Notes: generated from the sequence alone by a model not told the origin. DNA of 64,000 nucleotides from Vibrio sp. HB236076 (GCF_040957575.1 NZ_CP162602.1:620001-684000), one strand, 5' to 3'. Shown: positions 26,797 to 34,869, numbered from the stretch's first letter. Numbers and translations: made by a program.

Positions 26797-27639
26797 ATGT
26801 CTAATCCACTGTTAAGAAAAGTGTTTTGCATCGAAATTGGCACGGGTATGAGTAAGCTCGTAATGCTGAAACTGGCCGATAACGCCAATGGCAACGGCGT
26901 GTGCTTTCCCTCTCATCGTTACTTAGCGGCTAAGTGCGAAATCTCAGAGCGCTCGGTGCGCAATCAGCTAACTTATCTTGTTAAGCATGGTTGGATAGAA
27001 ATTCAAAACCGCACCAATGGCAAAGGTGGTCAGCGCAGCAATTTTTACTTTTTGAACGAGCAGAAAATCGAGCAGGCCTATCTCGAACAAATGCATCAAA
27101 GTGATGAACCCAGCCAGGCCAACAGCGTTGTTAAAAGCCTTGATTTACCGAGCAAGAAAAGCCTCGATTTACCAGCCAAATCACGTCAAAGTGTTGATGC
27201 ACAATCTGCTCAATGGACTGGGGCAGAGCGCTCTGACAATGGCCTTAAAACCGCTTCAAATCCCAGTCAATCTCAGCAAGTCTCAAACCGACAAACGTCG
27301 ACTTATCCACAAGGCGGTGGCACCGGTTACCGGTATGTCAATGAAACTGAGCGAGTAAGCAGCGGCACGGTTTGCCACACCTCATATGATACTGAGTCAG
27401 TAAAAGCAGGAACCGATTGCCGGGGGGAGGCGGCAAGGGTTGCCGACTACGCGGGCGGCACCAGTTGCCGACATAATCTTTTAAAAAGAAATAAAAAAAC
27501 TCTGTCGGCAAATCTTGCCACCCTACAAGCGCCCCCGGTGTTTGATGACCAACCCTTTAGTGAGCTAAGAGCGCAAGTGAACCTGGAACAATTTGCCCTC
27601 TGCAGGCGAGCGTTGGAATTAGCGATGAATCGACAGTGA
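26797..27639 (+). CDS. HTH protein resembling a replication initiator, carrying an embedded origin-like region
   Basis: This 280-residue protein has an N-terminal helix-turn-helix (HTH_36-like) domain: MSKLVMLKLADNANGNGVCF, PSHRYLAAKCEISERSVRNQ, then a wing up to residue 88. HTH_36-like domains are typical of phage and plasmid replication proteins such as the O-type initiators. Residues 100-250 are a Ser/Gln/Thr-rich linker, followed by a short C-terminal helix. The DNA for the linker holds a DnaA box and six palindromic repeats, as in lambda O. No DnaC/P-like loader, integrase or other phage gene lies next to it. GAGG precedes the start by nine bases. Replication function is inferred. Confidence 0.7.
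   Translation: MSNPLLRKVFCIEIGTGMSKLVMLKLADNANGNGVCFPSHRYLAAKCEISERSVRNQLTYLVKHGWIEIQNRTNGKGGQRSNFYFLNEQKIEQAYLEQMHQSDEPSQANSVVKSLDLPSKKSLDLPAKSRQSVDAQSAQWTGAERSDNGLKTASNPSQSQQVSNRQTSTYPQGGGTGYRYVNETERVSSGTVCHTSYDTESVKAGTDCRGEAARVADYAGGTSCRHNLLKRNKKTLSANLATLQAPPVFDDQPFSELRAQVNLEQFALCRRALELAMNRQ
27133..27173 (+). repeat. Direct repeat of 17 bases, 24 bases apart
   Basis: AAAAGCCTTGATTTACC (27133-27149) and AAAAGCCTCGATTTACC (27157-27173) match at 16 of 17 positions. The period is eight codons, so it also appears in the protein as a repeated KSLDLP. Confidence 0.75.
27303..27520. other. Candidate replication origin inside the HTH gene
   Basis: From left to right there is a perfect DnaA box (TTATCCACA, 27303-27311), five iteron-like palindromes (27318-27470), an AT-rich stretch (27472-27504, about six G/C in 33), and a sixth iteron at 27506-27520. 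This is the standard set of parts of an iteron-type origin and mirrors the lambda O gene. Activity is not shown. Confidence 0.55.
27318..27520. repeat. Six 15-bp iteron-like palindromes, consensus CGGCAM-NNN-TTGCCG
   Basis: Copies start at 27318, 27363, 27408, 27431, 27456 and 27506; spacings are 45, 45, 23, 25 and 50. Copy 4 is a perfect palindrome and the others have one to three changes. Four copies lie in one codon frame and two in another, so a protein repeat does not explain them. Confidence 0.8.
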
Positions 27640-27710
27640 AGGATCATGTACATCACGGTGTAACTACAAGCATACCTAGCCGACACATTTAATGCGTTAG
27701 GCCGCTCAAT

Positions 27711-27725
27711 TATTCAGGCTGAATA
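27711..27725. promoter_or_regulatory. Dyad TATTCAG-G-CTGAATA upstream of the GNAT gene
   Basis: This is a perfect 15-base palindrome 129 bases upstream of the GNAT start, in the gap after the HTH gene. It could be an operator; the protein that would bind is unknown. Confidence 0.4.
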
Positions 27726-27853
27726 TGGCCAAAGAAAAGTGAATGGCAGCATGGAAATCGATGAGAAAAAATCCCTGGTTGTTCTGTCAATATTCATTAA
27801 ATAGCGTTAAGTTGGTATCACTACATTAAAAAAACAAACCACAGGATAGGGAA

Positions 27854-28570
27854 GTGTCTGTGCGATTAAATGAATTTGAGCAGCCTATTGGTAGAGACTT
27901 GACGGGATGGGTAGCAGCAAAACTGCCTGAGAAAACAACACTGACAGGACAATTTTGCCGTTTAGAGCGCCTTGATACCGCTCGTCATGTTGAAGCGCTC
28001 TATGACGCGTTTCAAGATAGCCCCGATGCTCGACATTGGACTTATCTGCCATACGGGCCATTTGGATCTTGTGAGGAATATCGTGAATTCTTAATGGGTA
28101 TGCAAGAGCAAAGCGATCCATTCCATTACACGGTCATCGATAATGCCACCGATAAACCGGTGGGGACAGTTGCTTTGATGCGCATTGACAGCGCGAATGG
28201 CGTAATAGAAATTGGCCATGTGGTTTATTCGCCAAGAATGCAGCGGACACCCATGTCAACCGAAGTCATGGCACTGTTACAGGCTTATGTGTTTGAAGAA
28301 CTTGGGTATCGGCGATTAGAGTGGAAGTGCGATTCACTCAACAAGCCATCTCGAGCCGCTGCGCAACGTTTTGGTTTTACATTTGAAGGTGTGTTCCGCC
28401 AGTTGCAAGTGACTCAAGGGCGTAATCGAGATACGGCTTGGTACTCGCTTCTCGACAGTGAATATGCGGCGTTAAAGTCTGCCTATCAAGCTTGGCTTGC
28501 TGCAGGCAATTTTGATGAGTCGGGTCAGCAATTGAGTAAATTGGCGGATCTCATTACCCAATTAAAATAA
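27854..28570 (+). CDS. GNAT-family acetyltransferase, RimJ/RimL-like
   Basis: This 238-residue protein has a GNAT domain of the acetyltransf_3 type at about residues 27-200: CRLERLDTARHVEALYDAF, then IEIGHVVYSPRMQRTPMSTE, and RAAAQRFGFTFEGVFRQ. The family acetylates protein N-termini or small molecules; similar sequences are annotated as ribosomal-type acetyltransferases. The start is GTG at 27854 or 27860, after GGATAGGGAA. The wide spacers on both sides and the accessory neighbours suggest mobility, but no mobile-element signature was found. Confidence 0.85.
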   Translation: MSVRLNEFEQPIGRDLTGWVAAKLPEKTTLTGQFCRLERLDTARHVEALYDAFQDSPDARHWTYLPYGPFGSCEEYREFLMGMQEQSDPFHYTVIDNATDKPVGTVALMRIDSANGVIEIGHVVYSPRMQRTPMSTEVMALLQAYVFEELGYRRLEWKCDSLNKPSRAAAQRFGFTFEGVFRQLQVTQGRNRDTAWYSLLDSEYAALKSAYQAWLAAGNFDESGQQLSKLADLITQLK

Positions 28571-28798
28571 CGTGGTGAGAGGAGTAAACCCAGAACCGTT
28601 CAACACAGTGTGCAAGTAAGTCAAAGGCTGTGTGAGCAGGCTGGAACAGGTGTGACAGTTAAAGAGCAGCGGGGCATGAAAGGCTTTGAGCGGTTGAAAT
28701 CAGTGAGTGTCCTGTTAATCGCTTCTGTCATGTTATGGGAGGACCTTAACCACCTTTAATCAGGTTACCTAATTCACCATACCACTAAAATGTTAGGC

Positions 28799-29680
28799 CT
28801 ACTGTCTTGCTTTTACCGTTTTACGACTCGAAGATGGGGAAAGCAGTGTCCCCATCGAGGCTAAAACAATGATTCCGATACCAAAGCACTGCATAATCGT
28901 TAACTGCTCTCCCAGAATGAAAAAGCTCACTATGGTTCCAACTACCGGCTCCCCGCTGGTCAACACTCCGTAGCTATTGGTCGGCAACTTACGCAGAGCA
29001 AACATCTCCAACATCAAAGGAACGGCACTGGATAGGAGAGCAATAACCAAGGCTAACAAGGCGACCTCTGTATTCATCAAAGCAAACGGCAGGCTATCTC
29101 CAAAGGGAATGACCAATAAAGAAGCAAAGATCAAACCCAGAGCAGGCGCTTTACTGCCATAACATTGGCCCACTTCTTTACCCACCAGAATGTACATTCC
29201 CCAGAAAAATGCCGCGACGAGGGCATAAAATAACCCTGTCAGTTCTAACTCACTGTGCGATGATGACGATGGTATGAGCAGATAAATACCTATGGCAGCG
29301 AAGAGTACCCACAGGTAGTCAGAGCGATTCTGAGAGAAGATAACCGCCACACATAAAGGGCCGGTTAGCTCAACGGCAAGTGCAATGGCAACGGGAACGG
29401 TTTTAATGGCCAGATAGAAAAAGAGATTCATCCCTGCTATCGCGACACCGTAAATAAACACGATAAGTATCTCTTGTCTTTTCAAGCGAACTTGCCAAGC
29501 TTTCAGACCAAAAAACAAAATGATGGCGGAGATGCTCAGACGAAGCACCGTTACATTCTCAGGACTTAGAGTCGAGAACATGGATTTCGCAATAGAAGCC
29601 CCTGCAGTAATGGAGAGCATAGCAATAACCACCGCGATCACGGCTGTGGTGGTATCGAACTGGGTTGATGAAAAGCGCAT
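28799..29680 (-). CDS. EamA/DMT-family exporter, RhtA-like
   Basis: This 293-residue protein has ten membrane helices in two EamA repeats. The second repeat carries AVPLMLEMFALRKLPTNSYG, followed by LTSGEPVVGTIVSFFILGEQ, the family hallmark. RhtA-like members export threonine, homoserine or related amino acids. It is divergent from an Lrp-type regulator with paired palindromes in the gap, so its control by that regulator is likely. Substrate is inferred from the pairing. Confidence 0.85.
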   Translation of the reverse strand: MRFSSTQFDTTTAVIAVVIAMLSITAGASIAKSMFSTLSPENVTVLRLSISAIILFFGLKAWQVRLKRQEILIVFIYGVAIAGMNLFFYLAIKTVPVAIALAVELTGPLCVAVIFSQNRSDYLWVLFAAIGIYLLIPSSSSHSELELTGLFYALVAAFFWGMYILVGKEVGQCYGSKAPALGLIFASLLVIPFGDSLPFALMNTEVALLALVIALLSSAVPLMLEMFALRKLPTNSYGVLTSGEPVVGTIVSFFILGEQLTIMQCFGIGIIVLASMGTLLSPSSSRKTVKARQ

Positions 29681-29712
29681 AAGTTTATCTCGTCAAAGTA
29701 ATCGTAAACTGA

Positions 29713-29778
29713 GATAAAATTTATCAGTATTGCTGGTTAAATCTCGTTAATCTAGCTGGTAAATTGATAATATTTATC
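29713..29778. promoter_or_regulatory. Paired Lrp-type palindromes GATAAWATTTATC
   Basis: GATAAAATTTATC (29713-29725, perfect palindrome) and GATAATATTTATC (29766-29778, one asymmetric position) have centres 53 bases apart, about five helical turns. They lie in the gap between the RhtA-like gene and the Lrp-type gene, as expected for a shared operator. Confidence 0.75.
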
Positions 29779-29807
29779 GATATTGTGGAAATAAAGGACT
29801 TGACGAT

Positions 29808-30266
29808 ATGGACGCGTTAGACATGAAAATTTTGCAGCAACTTCAGAACGATGCAAAAGCACCAATGAGTGTGGTCGCAGAAAAAGTCGGTCTATCAGAG
29901 CCAGCTTGCTACCGTCGAGTGAGGCAATTGAGAAACAGTGGCGTGATTGAACGTGAAGTGGCTATCGTTAACCCTAAAAATATGGGATGGCCATTGAGCA
30001 TGCTCGTCATGGTCACCTTCGAGAGAGATCACAATGCTATCGTCAATCAATTTTTGACCAGAGTGAATAAGCAACCGGAAGTGCTGAACTCTTGGGTTGT
30101 GACGGGTGATCACGATGTTGTGTTACATGTCTTATCTACCGATACCGAGGCTTTTGATGACTTCACTCACCGAGTCTTACACAAAGATGACAGTGTGAAA
30201 TATTTCAGAACCTCGGTGATTCTAAAACATTCAAAAGCGCATGGAGCGATCCCTCCTTCATTATAA
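29808..30266 (+). CDS. Lrp/AsnC-family regulator
   Basis: This 152-residue protein has an Lrp-type helix-turn-helix (residues 2-60; MDALDMKILQQLQNDAKAP, then MSVVAEKVGLSEPACYRRVR) and a RAM ligand-sensing domain (residues 65-145). The two domains fit the family length. Such proteins respond to amino acids and often control an adjacent exporter. The divergent DMT exporter is the obvious target, with paired palindromes in the spacer. Confidence 0.92.
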   Translation: MDALDMKILQQLQNDAKAPMSVVAEKVGLSEPACYRRVRQLRNSGVIEREVAIVNPKNMGWPLSMLVMVTFERDHNAIVNQFLTRVNKQPEVLNSWVVTGDHDVVLHVLSTDTEAFDDFTHRVLHKDDSVKYFRTSVILKHSKAHGAIPPSL

Positions 30267-30387
30267 ATTCGCGCAGAGCCTATGTGTGCCTAATGCTGCG
30301 AAGCGTTTTACTGAATCTGAGTACCAATGTCTGACGTAAGAGTATTATTCGCTTTAGCCACCACAAAGTTCGGTGGCTAAAGAGACG

Positions 30388-31011
30388 TCATACTCCCTCA
30401 CACAACCCGACGTTTGATTGCGCCATCGGCACAAAGCCGGGTAAGTGTTCTACGCGAGTCAGCCAAGCTCGCAGGTTGGGGTAGTGGGCCAAAGTCACAC
30501 CCCCCTCCGGCGCCAACTTGATGTACGCGTACAAAGCCAAATCGGCAATCGTCGGGATGCTCCCTACCAACCAGTGGCGATCATTTTGGTAATGTTCCAG
30601 TTGGCTTAACAGTTTGTTGGCATCGTGGGTGAGAGGGGCTTTGTCTATATCGCGAGCGAACAAATTCGCCGCACGCAGTTTCGCGATTGAGCCCGCTAAA
30701 CGGTGAGCGGCGAGTGACAAAAATTGCTCGATATGGGCGCGAACGGTTGGCGAACTCGGTAACCATTGCTGCTTGGTGTCATATTGGCTGGCCAGATACA
30801 CCAAAATCGCATTGGAATCGGCGATAACCTGGTCACCATCGACCAACACCGGAACTTGACCAAACGGATTCAACGCCAAAAAGGCCGGTTGTTGATGCTC
30901 GCCAGCAGGCAAATCAACCGTCACGAGCTCAAACTCCAATTCAAGCATCGTCAAGAGCAGGTGCGCGCGGTGGGCATGCCCTGAAAAAGGGTGCCAGTAA
31001 AGTGTCATCAT
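30388..31011 (-). CDS. Glutathione S-transferase family protein
   Basis: This 207-residue GST has an N-terminal thioredoxin-like domain (residues 1-80, LYWHPFSGHAHRAHLLLTML and the glutathione-binding VPVLVDGDQVIADSNAI) and an all-helical C-terminal domain. The Pro in the QVPVL motif and the Asp-Ser pair of the GSH site are present. A Ser occupies the catalytic Ser/Tyr/Cys region, which cannot be fixed without alignment. The start at 31011 follows GAGGAA. The divergent LysR gene probably regulates it. Confidence 0.88.
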   Translation of the reverse strand: MMTLYWHPFSGHAHRAHLLLTMLELEFELVTVDLPAGEHQQPAFLALNPFGQVPVLVDGDQVIADSNAILVYLASQYDTKQQWLPSSPTVRAHIEQFLSLAAHRLAGSIAKLRAANLFARDIDKAPLTHDANKLLSQLEHYQNDRHWLVGSIPTIADLALYAYIKLAPEGGVTLAHYPNLRAWLTRVEHLPGFVPMAQSNVGLCEGV

Positions 31012-31081
31012 GGTTTTTTCCTCAACAAGGGTCTGTGCGATATTTAAGAACAACTTGCCAACAAGAAAAACCCCGCTAACA

Positions 31082-31098
31082 TGGAATGATAATTTCCA
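31082..31098. promoter_or_regulatory. LysR-type dyad TGGAA-N7-TTCCA
   Basis: The inverted repeat lies 16 bases upstream of the LysR start and 70 bases from the GST start. It is a reasonable shared operator for a LysR regulator and its target. Confidence 0.5.
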
Positions 31099-31113
31099 AT
31101 ATGTTGATAATTT

Positions 31114-32004
31114 ATGGATACTATTGATGGAATGAGAACAGTGGTGGCCGTGATTGAGACAGGATCATTCACGGCAGCGGCAGAGCGTTTAGGTATGTCT
31201 AAATCTTTGACCTCCAAATACGTGAATCGGGTTGAAGAGCAACTGGGCGTGCAATTGTTTCATCGCACCACGCGAAAACTGTCGGTCAACCCATCAGGCC
31301 AAGCCTACTATCACCAAGCGCTACAGGTCTTGTCTGAGTTTGATCAGCTCTACCATCAACTCAACGTCGACCATACTAAGGCTGCTGGCCCTTTGCGCAT
31401 CACTGCCTCCCAAGGGTTTGCTGAAGAACTGCTCAGCCCAATGCTGCCCGAGTTTCACGCTCGCTATCCAGACATTGAGATTGACATTATCGTCACCAAC
31501 CAAAAACTCGACTTAGTCGAGCAGGGGATCGATATCGCGTTTCGTGCCAGTGAATTGGCCGACTCCAATTTTCGCTATCGAAAGATCCTGTCGCTACACA
31601 GCTCAGTGTATGCTACGCCGCAATTAGCCCAAGATCATCGAGCAAATAACGCCCCATTACCCTGTCTTATCGATAGCAACCTACACCCACATGCTCGATG
31701 GCCTCTAACCAACGCCTTAAGTCATAGTTCAAACCGCATCGCCGTACGTACAGTGTTAAAAAGCAACAGTCCGAGACTGATTCGGCAGTTGACTCTCTCC
31801 GGTGTTGGCGCCAGTTATCAACCCGATATTGTCGTGGCACCCTATGTCAAACAAGGCGTCTTACAAAAACTGGATATCGGCTTTAAAACCCTAGACTATC
31901 CGCTCAACGCACTTTACCGAGGCGGCAGTTATCAACCCAAGCGCGTTAAGGTCTTTTTGGATTTTGTCACGCAACAACTGCACGGCACTCATCAAGATCA
32001 ATAG
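31114..32004 (+). CDS. LysR-family regulator
   Basis: This 296-residue protein has an N-terminal winged helix (residues 1-60; MRTVVAVIETGSFTAAAERL, then SKSLTSKYVNRVEEQLGVQL) and a periplasmic-binding-protein-like effector domain (residues 90-290). Members of this subgroup control adjacent metabolic or detoxification genes. It is divergent from the GST gene, with an operator-like dyad between them. The effector is unknown. Confidence 0.9.
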   Translation: MDTIDGMRTVVAVIETGSFTAAAERLGMSKSLTSKYVNRVEEQLGVQLFHRTTRKLSVNPSGQAYYHQALQVLSEFDQLYHQLNVDHTKAAGPLRITASQGFAEELLSPMLPEFHARYPDIEIDIIVTNQKLDLVEQGIDIAFRASELADSNFRYRKILSLHSSVYATPQLAQDHRANNAPLPCLIDSNLHPHARWPLTNALSHSSNRIAVRTVLKSNSPRLIRQLTLSGVGASYQPDIVVAPYVKQGVLQKLDIGFKTLDYPLNALYRGGSYQPKRVKVFLDFVTQQLHGTHQDQ

Positions 32005-32059
32005 CAAGCTAATATAAGCGATCATTTTTATATAAAATTGCGATTTGTTCTGGCGCTAT

Positions 32060-32074
32060 TGTTATGTTATAACA
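32060..32074. promoter_or_regulatory. Zur box with overlapping promoter
   Basis: TGTTATG-T-TATAACA matches the Zur core GTTATA-n-TATAAC at all but one position. It overlaps the -10 TATAAC (32068-32073), which lies 17 bases after TTGTTC (32045-32050). It stands 35 bases before the small ORF that opens the znu/zev unit. Confidence 0.82.
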
Positions 32075-32108
32075 TACTAATTGTTATTTGAGAGACTTGA
32101 TAAAACCA

Positions 32109-32249
32109 ATGAATAAAGTCGCCACATCTTTTCATTTTCCATTGATATTCAGACCCTTATCTCACTCTGCCTTGGGGCGTATCGCTTTGATCACCCCAGT
32201 GGTCGCCATTTTATGGTTAGCCATATACTGGGCGGTATTGCTGCCATGA
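32109..32249 (+). CDS. 46-residue small membrane protein at the head of the znu/zev unit
   Basis: The frame starts at ATG 32109 and ends in TGA that overlaps the ZnuC start (ATGA at 32246-32249), the mark of translational coupling. Residues 25-45 (IALITPVVAILWLAIYWAVL) form one membrane helix; the N-terminal half is basic and aromatic (HFPLIFRPLSHS). It sits between a Zur box and the transporter genes, so it is probably expressed on zinc starvation. No clear Shine-Dalgarno is seen, and I do not recognise the family. A transporter accessory role is possible; equally it may be only a coupling leader ORF. Confidence 0.6.
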   Translation: MNKVATSFHFPLIFRPLSHSALGRIALITPVVAILWLAIYWAVLLP

Positions 32250-32983
32250 TACAACTGGACAAGGTGGTACTCGGCTATCAAAACACGCCGTTGACCCCGC
32301 CTATTTCAGGGCGCTTTGAACCTGGTAGCCTCACCGCGATTGTCGGGGAAAATGGCGTCGGAAAATCAACGCTTATTCAAGCACTGACACAAGGTAATAC
32401 GCAACTTTCTGGCCAAATCCACTACGCCAAAGCCAGAGAAAACCTAATGGCTTGCCTACCACAGCACGCGCACCTCGACCGCAGTTTTCCAATCCGTGTC
32501 TTTGATGTTGTGGCGATGGGCTGTTGGCCACAAACCGGGTTGTTTCGCGCGTTAAAAGGAGTGCAGTCTGCACGCGTACACCAAGCGCTGGTCAAAACGG
32601 GTATCGAGCGCTTAGCCAACAACACCATCGATACTTTGTCGGGCGGGCAATTTCAACGCATGCTGTTTGCTCGCTTACTGGTACAAGATGCCCCAGTGAT
32701 GATCATGGATGAGCCCTTTGTTGGCATCGACTGCCAAACTCGCCAAGCCTTGATGACGTTAATCGAACAACTGAATCAAGGTGGAAAAACCTTAATCGTC
32801 GTATTGCACGATATGGAGATGGTCGAGGCGTTTTTCCCCAACTTACTGATGCTAAAGCAAGACTTGGTGCAATGGGGAAAAACCGCTACCTTGCTGCCGC
32901 ATTATGGCCACACCAGCACAATGGGTACACCGTCACCATTAGTTAACCCAGGAGAGCAAAAGCTTGAACTTGCACGTCCTTGA
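32246..32983 (+). CDS. znuC: Zinc/manganese ABC transporter ATPase, ZnuC-like
   Basis: This 245-residue ABC ATPase has Walker A VGENGVGKST (34-42), Q-loop LPQHAHLD near 73, signature LSGGQFQRM (131-139), Walker B MIMDEPFVG and the switch His in VLHDME. It is the energising subunit for the permease that follows, with which it overlaps in the same operon. The start at 32246 overlaps the upstream small ORF; an earlier in-frame start is open at 32213 but lies inside that ORF. Zur control points to zinc, but the sequence does not separate zinc from manganese. Confidence 0.88.
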   Translation: MIQLDKVVLGYQNTPLTPPISGRFEPGSLTAIVGENGVGKSTLIQALTQGNTQLSGQIHYAKARENLMACLPQHAHLDRSFPIRVFDVVAMGCWPQTGLFRALKGVQSARVHQALVKTGIERLANNTIDTLSGGQFQRMLFARLLVQDAPVMIMDEPFVGIDCQTRQALMTLIEQLNQGGKTLIVVLHDMEMVEAFFPNLLMLKQDLVQWGKTATLLPHYGHTSTMGTPSPLVNPGEQKLELARP

Positions 32984-33842
32984 TGCCTTTATCGAATTTG
33001 GCTTTATGCGCCGTTCGTTAATTGCTTGCCTGGCACTCTCTGTCAGCCTGACGCCACTGGGGGTCTTTTTATTGCTCAGAAGAATGAGCCTAGTCGGTGA
33101 TGCGCTTTCTCATGCGGTCTTACCGGGCGTGGCGATCGGCTATTTGCTTTCTGGTATGTCGTTATTGGCCATGGGACTGGGCGGTTTTATCGCGGGGCTT
33201 TTGGTGGCATTGCTCTCTAGCGTTATCAGCCGAGCAATAAAATTACACGAAGAAGCCGCGTTTGCCGGATTGTACCTTGGCTCATTGGCCCTTGGGGTAA
33301 CGTTGGTTTCTCTGCGCAGTACCGGTATCGATTTACTGCATTTACTGTTTGGTTCGCTCCTGGCGGTGAGCAACGAATCCTTGATGTTTATTGGCCTTAT
33401 CAGCACATTTACGGTGATTTTATTGGCCATTTTTTATCGTTCTCTTGTCTTTGAGTCGTTTGATGCCGCTTTTCTCACCTTGCGGGCACGGCGTTTACCT
33501 ACCGTGATACAAGCGGTGTTTATGGCGGTGGTGGTGATGAATCTGGTCGCCGGATTTCAGGTTTTGGGTACCTTGATGACCGTCGGACTGATGATGTTAC
33601 CGGCCATTGCCGCGCGTTGTTGGTCAAATCACTTACCTGTGATGTTGATAGTGGCGATGTTGGTGGGCTTTTTTAGTGCTTGTATTGGTTTGACATGGTC
33701 TTGGTATCAATCGATTCCAGCCGGTCCCGCGATTGTATTAGTGGCGACTATCGCCTTTTTAATCTCGGTGCTGTTTGGCACGCACAAAGGTGTTTTTCCC
33801 TTAGGAAAAAGCGGTTTTTTACATAAAATGATAAAGGAATAA
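32964..33842 (+). CDS. znuB: Zinc/manganese ABC transporter permease, ZnuB-like
   Basis: This 292-residue ABC-3 family permease has about eight membrane helices. Motifs include LVGDALSHAVLPGVAIGYL and GFQVLGTLMTVGLMMLPAIA, the typical metal-permease regions. The start codon is TTG at 32964, nine bases after AGGAG, and lies 20 bases before the end of the ATPase gene. It brings zinc or manganese across the inner membrane. Confidence 0.9.
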   Translation: MNLHVLDAFIEFGFMRRSLIACLALSVSLTPLGVFLLLRRMSLVGDALSHAVLPGVAIGYLLSGMSLLAMGLGGFIAGLLVALLSSVISRAIKLHEEAAFAGLYLGSLALGVTLVSLRSTGIDLLHLLFGSLLAVSNESLMFIGLISTFTVILLAIFYRSLVFESFDAAFLTLRARRLPTVIQAVFMAVVVMNLVAGFQVLGTLMTVGLMMLPAIAARCWSNHLPVMLIVAMLVGFFSACIGLTWSWYQSIPAGPAIVLVATIAFLISVLFGTHKGVFPLGKSGFLHKMIKE

Positions 33843-33845
33843 AGA

Positions 33846-34733
33846 ATGAAGGTTTGGCAAAAATCAATCTTGGCGCTGTCGGCGAGCGCGGCGTTAACTC
33901 CCGCAGTGATGGCGAAAGACCTCGATACCGTGGTCAGCTTTTCTGTGATGGCCGATATTGTTAAGCAAGTGGGCGGTGAGCATGTTCACGTCACCACGCT
34001 CGTTGGGCCTGATGGCGACCCGCATACTTTTGAGCCGGCGGCCAAAGACAGCGTCACACTCAAACAAGCCGATGTGGTGTTTATCAACGGACTGGGTCTT
34101 GAAGGTTGGATGGATCGCTTGGTGACTGCGTCGGGTTATCAAGGTGACGTTGTCACAATGTCCAATGGTGTCACGACGCTAACCATGGAAGAAGACGGTG
34201 AGCATCTTATCGACCCACACGCGTGGAACAGTGCGAAAAATGGTGCGATTTATGCCCGCAATGTCATGAATGCGCTCATCAAAGCTGACCCAGAAGACGC
34301 GGACTATTACAAAGCTAAAGGGCAGGCTTATATCGAGCAGTTAGAAAAACTCGACCAGTGGGCGAAAAGCGAATTTGCTGAGATTCCAGTAGAGAAACGC
34401 AAAGTCCTCACCAGTCACGATGCCTTCGGATATTTTGGCGAGGCTTATGGCGTGAGTTTTCTCTCACCCGTTGGTGTATCAACAGAAGCCCAGGCCAGTG
34501 CAAAAGGCGTGGCTGAGCTCATCGATCAACTCAAGTCAGAGCATATTTCGGCTTACTTTATTGAAAATCAAACCGACCCGCGATTAGTTGAGCAAATTGC
34601 CAAAGCCAGCGGCGCATAACACGGCGGTGAGTTATTCCCAGAGGCTTTATCTCAATCAGGAGAAGAGGCCGATACTTATGCCGATGCGTTTAAACACAAC
34701 GTGGAAGTCATGGTAACCAGCATGAAAAAGTAA
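33846..34733 (+). pseudogene. znuA: Zinc/manganese-binding periplasmic protein (ZnuA-like), interrupted by an in-frame TAA
   Basis: The full-length frame is 33846-34733 (295 codons), but codon 258 (34617-34619) is TAA where CAA would give the family-like sequence SGAQHGGELFPE. Everything after it is still in frame and intact to a natural TAA at 34731. One C-to-T change explains it. Ligand candidates His60 (GDPHTF), His125 (DPHAWN) and His191 (SHDAFG) are before the stop. The fourth-ligand position and last helix (FPEALS, then MVTSMKK) are after it. The signal peptide is at residues 1-23. No His-rich loop is present, unlike many ZnuA. The truncated product is likely inactive unless the stop is read through. 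Confidence 0.8.
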
Positions 34734-34742
34734 GCCAATAAC

Positions 34743-34772
34743 GGGTTGGGGAACAAGATGGAAACCCAACCC
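34743..34772 (+). terminator. Hairpin after the ZnuA-like gene
   Basis: GGGTTGGG and CCCAACCC pair around 14 bases, with a short T-containing tail (ATTTTAA). It may reduce read-through into zevA. Confidence 0.5.
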
Positions 34773-34869
34773 ATTTTAACGTGAGTTGGTATGGCTCAAA
34801 AGGAACAAAATCGCTCGAGAGGTGTCGAAAAATACCTAACGTTTAGTTTTATTTTTTAATGTGGTGAAT

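Noticed and set aside
27691-28797. Two GTTAGGC core-like sites at 27697 and 28791, as at the ends of integron cassettes
   Set aside because: No RYYYAAC partner site lies at the right distance before either, and no attC-type fold was seen. The genes between them also run in ordinary directions. I do not support an integron here.
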